Assembly (NCBI GenBank): GCA_947588645.1
Contig: CANPYO010000015.1
Coordinates: 1-35,284, forward strand
Reading direction: 5' to 3'
Origin: an uncultured Akkermansia sp.
GTDB lineage: Bacteria > Verrucomicrobiota > Verrucomicrobiia > Verrucomicrobiales > Akkermansiaceae
DNA: 35,284 nt
Shown here: piece after piece, positions 33,120-35,284 of the stretch
Numbering within the stretch: the stretch's first letter is position 1
Layout of the letters: each line of letters begins with the position of its first letter
The notes under the pieces: model-generated
Seen by the model: the letters and a program-made list of their open reading frames with translations, nothing else
The model's database searches: none
Told to the model about the DNA's origin: nothing
Position numbers and translations under genes: made by a program

Positions 33120-34109
33120 TTAATAATGACCACCGCGAGGGCCATTGGTCCAGCGCCAGGCCGTTTCCACAATCTGCTCGGCATTTGTGTAGCGCGGTTT
33201 CCATCCGAGCACTTCCTGAGCCTTGCGGGAGTCGGCAATGAGGTAGGGCGGGTCACCTTCGCGGCGAGCGCCATAGGTCACCGGGGCTTTCTTGCCGGTC
33301 ACCTTTTCTGCGGCATCGATGATTTCCTTCACCGAGAGCCCCTTGCCGGTGCCTAGATTAAAGCTGTTTGTATCTCCGCCTTTCATCAGGTAATCCAGTG
33401 CACGCAGATGGGCATCCGCCAAGTCATCCACATGCACATAATCGCGTACGCAGGTGCCATCCGGCGTGTCGTAATCCGTACCGAATACGGTGATGCCATC
33501 ACACTCGCCCTTTATGGCCATGAGGATGCGTGGGATAAGATGCGTTTCAGGCTCGTGATCTTCTCCGATTGCGGCATCTTCGGAGGCGCCGGATGCGTTA
33601 AAATAGCGCAGAAACACCGCTTTGAGTCCATACGCCTGCTCGCAATCGCGGCACACGCGCTCCAACATGAGCTTGGAAGCGCCGTAAGGATTGATGGGTG
33701 CTTTGGCTGCGGTCTCGGGAATGGGCATCTCCTCCGGTACTCCGAACACAGCCGCAGTGGAGGAAAATACAAAGCGTTTGGTGCCCGCCTGGATCATGGC
33801 GCGCAGCAGGGTGAGCGGTTTGGCAATATTGTTCTCGTAATACTTGAGCGGGTTCTTTACGGACTCCCCCACCTGAATGAAGGCCGCGAAGTGCACCACA
33901 GCGTCAAAATGCCCCTCGGCCAACAGCGGATACACCACTGACGCATCGCCCAAATCCCCTTTCACAAGCTTCACACTCGGATCCACCAAAGCAGCCGGGT
34001 GGCCGTAAATCATGCTATCGAGTACAGTTACATCCGCTCCGGATCGCACAAGTTGGCGCACGGTATGAGATCCAATATATCCGGCTCCGCCGGTCACTAA
34101 TACTTTCAT
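33120..34109 (-). CDS. galE: UDP-glucose 4-epimerase (second copy)
   Basis: A 329-residue SDR with MKVLVTGGAGYIGSH at the start, HFAAFIQVGESV, SSTAAVFGVP and Y142-G-A-S-K146, then RYFNASGA and DGTCVRDYVHVDDLADAH. It interconverts UDP-glucose and UDP-galactose. It is paralogous to the operon copy at 4996-5982 with clear divergence, so the two may serve housekeeping and surface-glycan needs separately. A longer in-frame start at 34247 would overlap transaldolase; ATG 34109 gives the canonical N-terminus and is 31 bp after the transaldolase stop. Confidence 0.92.
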   Translation of the reverse strand: MKVLVTGGAGYIGSHTVRQLVRSGADVTVLDSMIYGHPAALVDPSVKLVKGDLGDASVVYPLLAEGHFDAVVHFAAFIQVGESVKNPLKYYENNIAKPLTLLRAMIQAGTKRFVFSSTAAVFGVPEEMPIPETAAKAPINPYGASKLMLERVCRDCEQAYGLKAVFLRYFNASGASEDAAIGEDHEPETHLIPRILMAIKGECDGITVFGTDYDTPDGTCVRDYVHVDDLADAHLRALDYLMKGGDTNSFNLGTGKGLSVKEIIDAAEKVTGKKAPVTYGARREGDPPYLIADSRKAQEVLGWKPRYTNAEQIVETAWRWTNGPRGGHY

Positions 34110-34140
34110 TGTTGTTGAGGTTAGTTTGTATGAAATCTGT

Positions 34141-35106
34141 TTATGCTCCCGCATACATCTCCAGCAGCATATCTTCCAGCTTGCGGATGTCTGCCGAGAA
34201 TCGGCGTATGCCCTCGGCGGTCTTTTCTGTGGCCATGGCATCCTCATTCATCAGGAAACGGAAGTTTTTCTCATCCGCCGGGACACGTGGGATATCCATA
34301 GTCGCCGAGACCGTAGGTGTAAGCTCGCAATTCACTGTCCCTTGCCCGGTGGACAACTCCCCGAGGAGAGTCGGCGAAATCGTCAATAAATCACAGCCCG
34401 CCAACGCTAATATCTCCCCAGTGTTGCGGAAGGACGCACCCATGATTTGCACCGGGTAGCCGTACTTTTTGTAATAGTGGTAAATGGAGCGCACGGAAAG
34501 CACGCCGGGATCTGTCTGGGAGGTGTAGCTTTCGCCCGTGTTCTTGCTGTACCAGTCCAAAATTCGACCTACAAAAGGGGAAATCAGCCGCACCCCCGCC
34601 TCCGCGCATGCCACTGCCTGCACCAAGCTGAAAAGCAGCGTGAGATTACAATGTATCCCTTCCCTCTCCAGTTCACGCGCAGCGCGGATGCCCTCCCAAG
34701 TGGAAGCAATTTTGATGAGAACGCGCTCACGATCTACCCCGGCTTGCTCGTAGAGGCGGATGATCTCATGAGCTTTGCTGATGGTGGCCTGCGTGTCAAA
34801 GGAGAGACGGGCATCCACTTCACTTGAGACGCGACCAGGTATACGCTTGAGGATTTCGAGACCGAAGGCGACAATTACGCGATTCATGAGCTCCTCAGCC
34901 AGGACAGAACCACTCAAGAGAGTATCCTTCATGTCCCGCACAACCTTCTCCAAAATCGGGCGATATTCGGGAACTTTGGCAGCGGATAAGATAAGCGATG
35001 GGTTCGTCGTTGCATCCTGTGGGGTAAACTCTTCCATTTGATGGAAATCACCAGTATCTGCCACCACTGTCGTGTACTGCTTGAGTTGATCAAGGAGAGT
35101 CTTCAT
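34141..35106 (-). CDS. tal: Transaldolase
   Basis: A 321-residue TalB-type enzyme of the non-oxidative pentose phosphate pathway, moving a three-carbon unit between sedoheptulose 7-phosphate and glyceraldehyde 3-phosphate. The Schiff-base lysine is K132 in [12 protein letters not shown]17 in VVADTGD and E96 in RVSSEVDAR are at the same positions as in E. coli TalB, and [13 protein letters not shown] is conserved. ATG 35106 gives the family N-terminus [11 protein letters not shown]; the longer frame start at 35217 lies in repeat sequence. It heads an operon with galE and the small membrane protein. A near-consensus promoter is very close upstream. Confidence 0.95.
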   Translation of the reverse strand: MKTLLDQLKQYTTVVADTGDFHQMEEFTPQDATTNPSLILSAAKVPEYRPILEKVVRDMKDTLLSGSVLAEELMNRVIVAFGLEILKRIPGRVSSEVDARLSFDTQATISKAHEIIRLYEQAGVDRERVLIKIASTWEGIRAARELEREGIHCNLTLLFSLVQAVACAEAGVRLISPFVGRILDWYSKNTGESYTSQTDPGVLSVRSIYHYYKKYGYPVQIMGASFRNTGEILALAGCDLLTISPTLLGELSTGQGTVNCELTPTVSATMDIPRVPADEKNFRFLMNEDAMATEKTAEGIRRFSADIRKLEDMLLEMYAGA

Positions 35107-35119
35107 AGGCACGTTACCT

Positions 35120-35147
35120 ATTATAATACACATCCCTCTTAGGTCAA
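35120..35147 (-). promoter_or_regulatory. Predicted sigma-70 promoter of tal, giving a very short leader
   Basis: Minus-strand TTGACC (35142-35147), 16-bp spacer, TATAAT (35120-35125). The -10 box ends 13 bp before ATG 35106, so the predicted leader is only about 6-8 bases and has no room for a Shine-Dalgarno. A hairpin element starts 20 bp upstream of the -35. Confidence 0.65.
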
Positions 35148-35167
35148 GCCCATTTGCCCACGACCAG

Positions 35168-35214
35168 GGCAAACGCATTAGGAAATGCGTTTGCCTATGT
35201 ACGATGGACGAAGT
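35168..35214 (+). repeat. Hairpin-TACGAT intergenic element, copy 7
   Basis: Perfect 12-bp stem with loop AGGA instead of AGAA (35168-35195), followed by TATG, TACGATG and a degenerate GACGAAG. The tail points away from tal. Bases 35215-35284 hold no gene; GCAAAGCGGA near 35273 recurs at 16050. Confidence 0.85.
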
Positions 35215-35284
35215 CAACTATAATTTTGAGGCGGGGTAAATTTTTATTTTTGCTCAATCCATCAGAGCAAAGCGGAGCTTGTGG

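Overview
The window looks like a chromosomal piece from a Gram-negative, GC-rich bacterium with a lipopolysaccharide-type outer membrane: it has kdsA (Kdo synthesis) followed by an Lpt transport block, many secreted or outer-surface functions, and a secreted GH20 hexosaminidase of the kind found in mucin or glycan degraders. A member of the Verrucomicrobiota (Akkermansia-like) or another PVC lineage is my best guess. This is inference from gene content, not proof. No rRNA, tRNA, CRISPR array, phage or transposase gene was seen.

Region 1 (2-15914, all + strand) is a surface-polysaccharide operon in which many genes overlap by ATGA. It opens with the tail of a CDP-glycerol/ribitol-type polymerase and a cytidylyltransferase-SDR fusion resembling Haemophilus Bcs1 (CDP-ribitol synthesis). 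Next come two DUF4422 glycosyltransferases, one fused to a GT8 domain, and nucleotide-sugar enzymes (UDP-glucuronate decarboxylase, UDP-glucose dehydrogenase, GalE, UDP-galactopyranose mutase), then a second GT8 enzyme. The operon closes with a membrane module: GtrII-like GT-C protein, PgpA-type phosphatase, UbiA-type phosphoribosyltransferase, small EamA/ArnE-like flippase and acyltransferase-3. Together these suggest a phospho-polyol or galactofuranose-containing glycan decorated from a polyprenyl-linked pentose. Two long poly-G tracts in the last part could switch genes on and off. The gene at 7135-9192 is strikingly AT-rich and looks imported.

Region 2 (16287-25000, all - strand) carries, in transcription order, ilvE-Nudix hydrolase, the GH20 enzyme, and kdsA-lptC-lptA-lptB joined by 4-bp overlaps. 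Region 3 (25443-31081, + strand) has a TrkH/TrkA potassium-uptake pair, a HAD phosphatase and an unusual dephospho-CoA kinase-Rho fusion. Region 4 (31078-35106, - strand) has argH, whose stop codon overlaps that of rho in the sequence TTAA, and a transaldolase-galE-small membrane protein operon.

The most unusual signal is a family of intergenic elements confined to the right-hand half (20.6-35.2 kb). Each is a 12-bp-stem hairpin (arms GGCAAACGCATT and AATGCGTTTGCC) with a distal tail of tandem TACGATG/TACGATT units and assorted GC-rich modules. Seven copies are present. One shows a compensatory stem change. Four sit 20-21 bp upstream of a predicted -35 box in the same orientation, a geometry that suggests a regulatory or insertion-site constraint.
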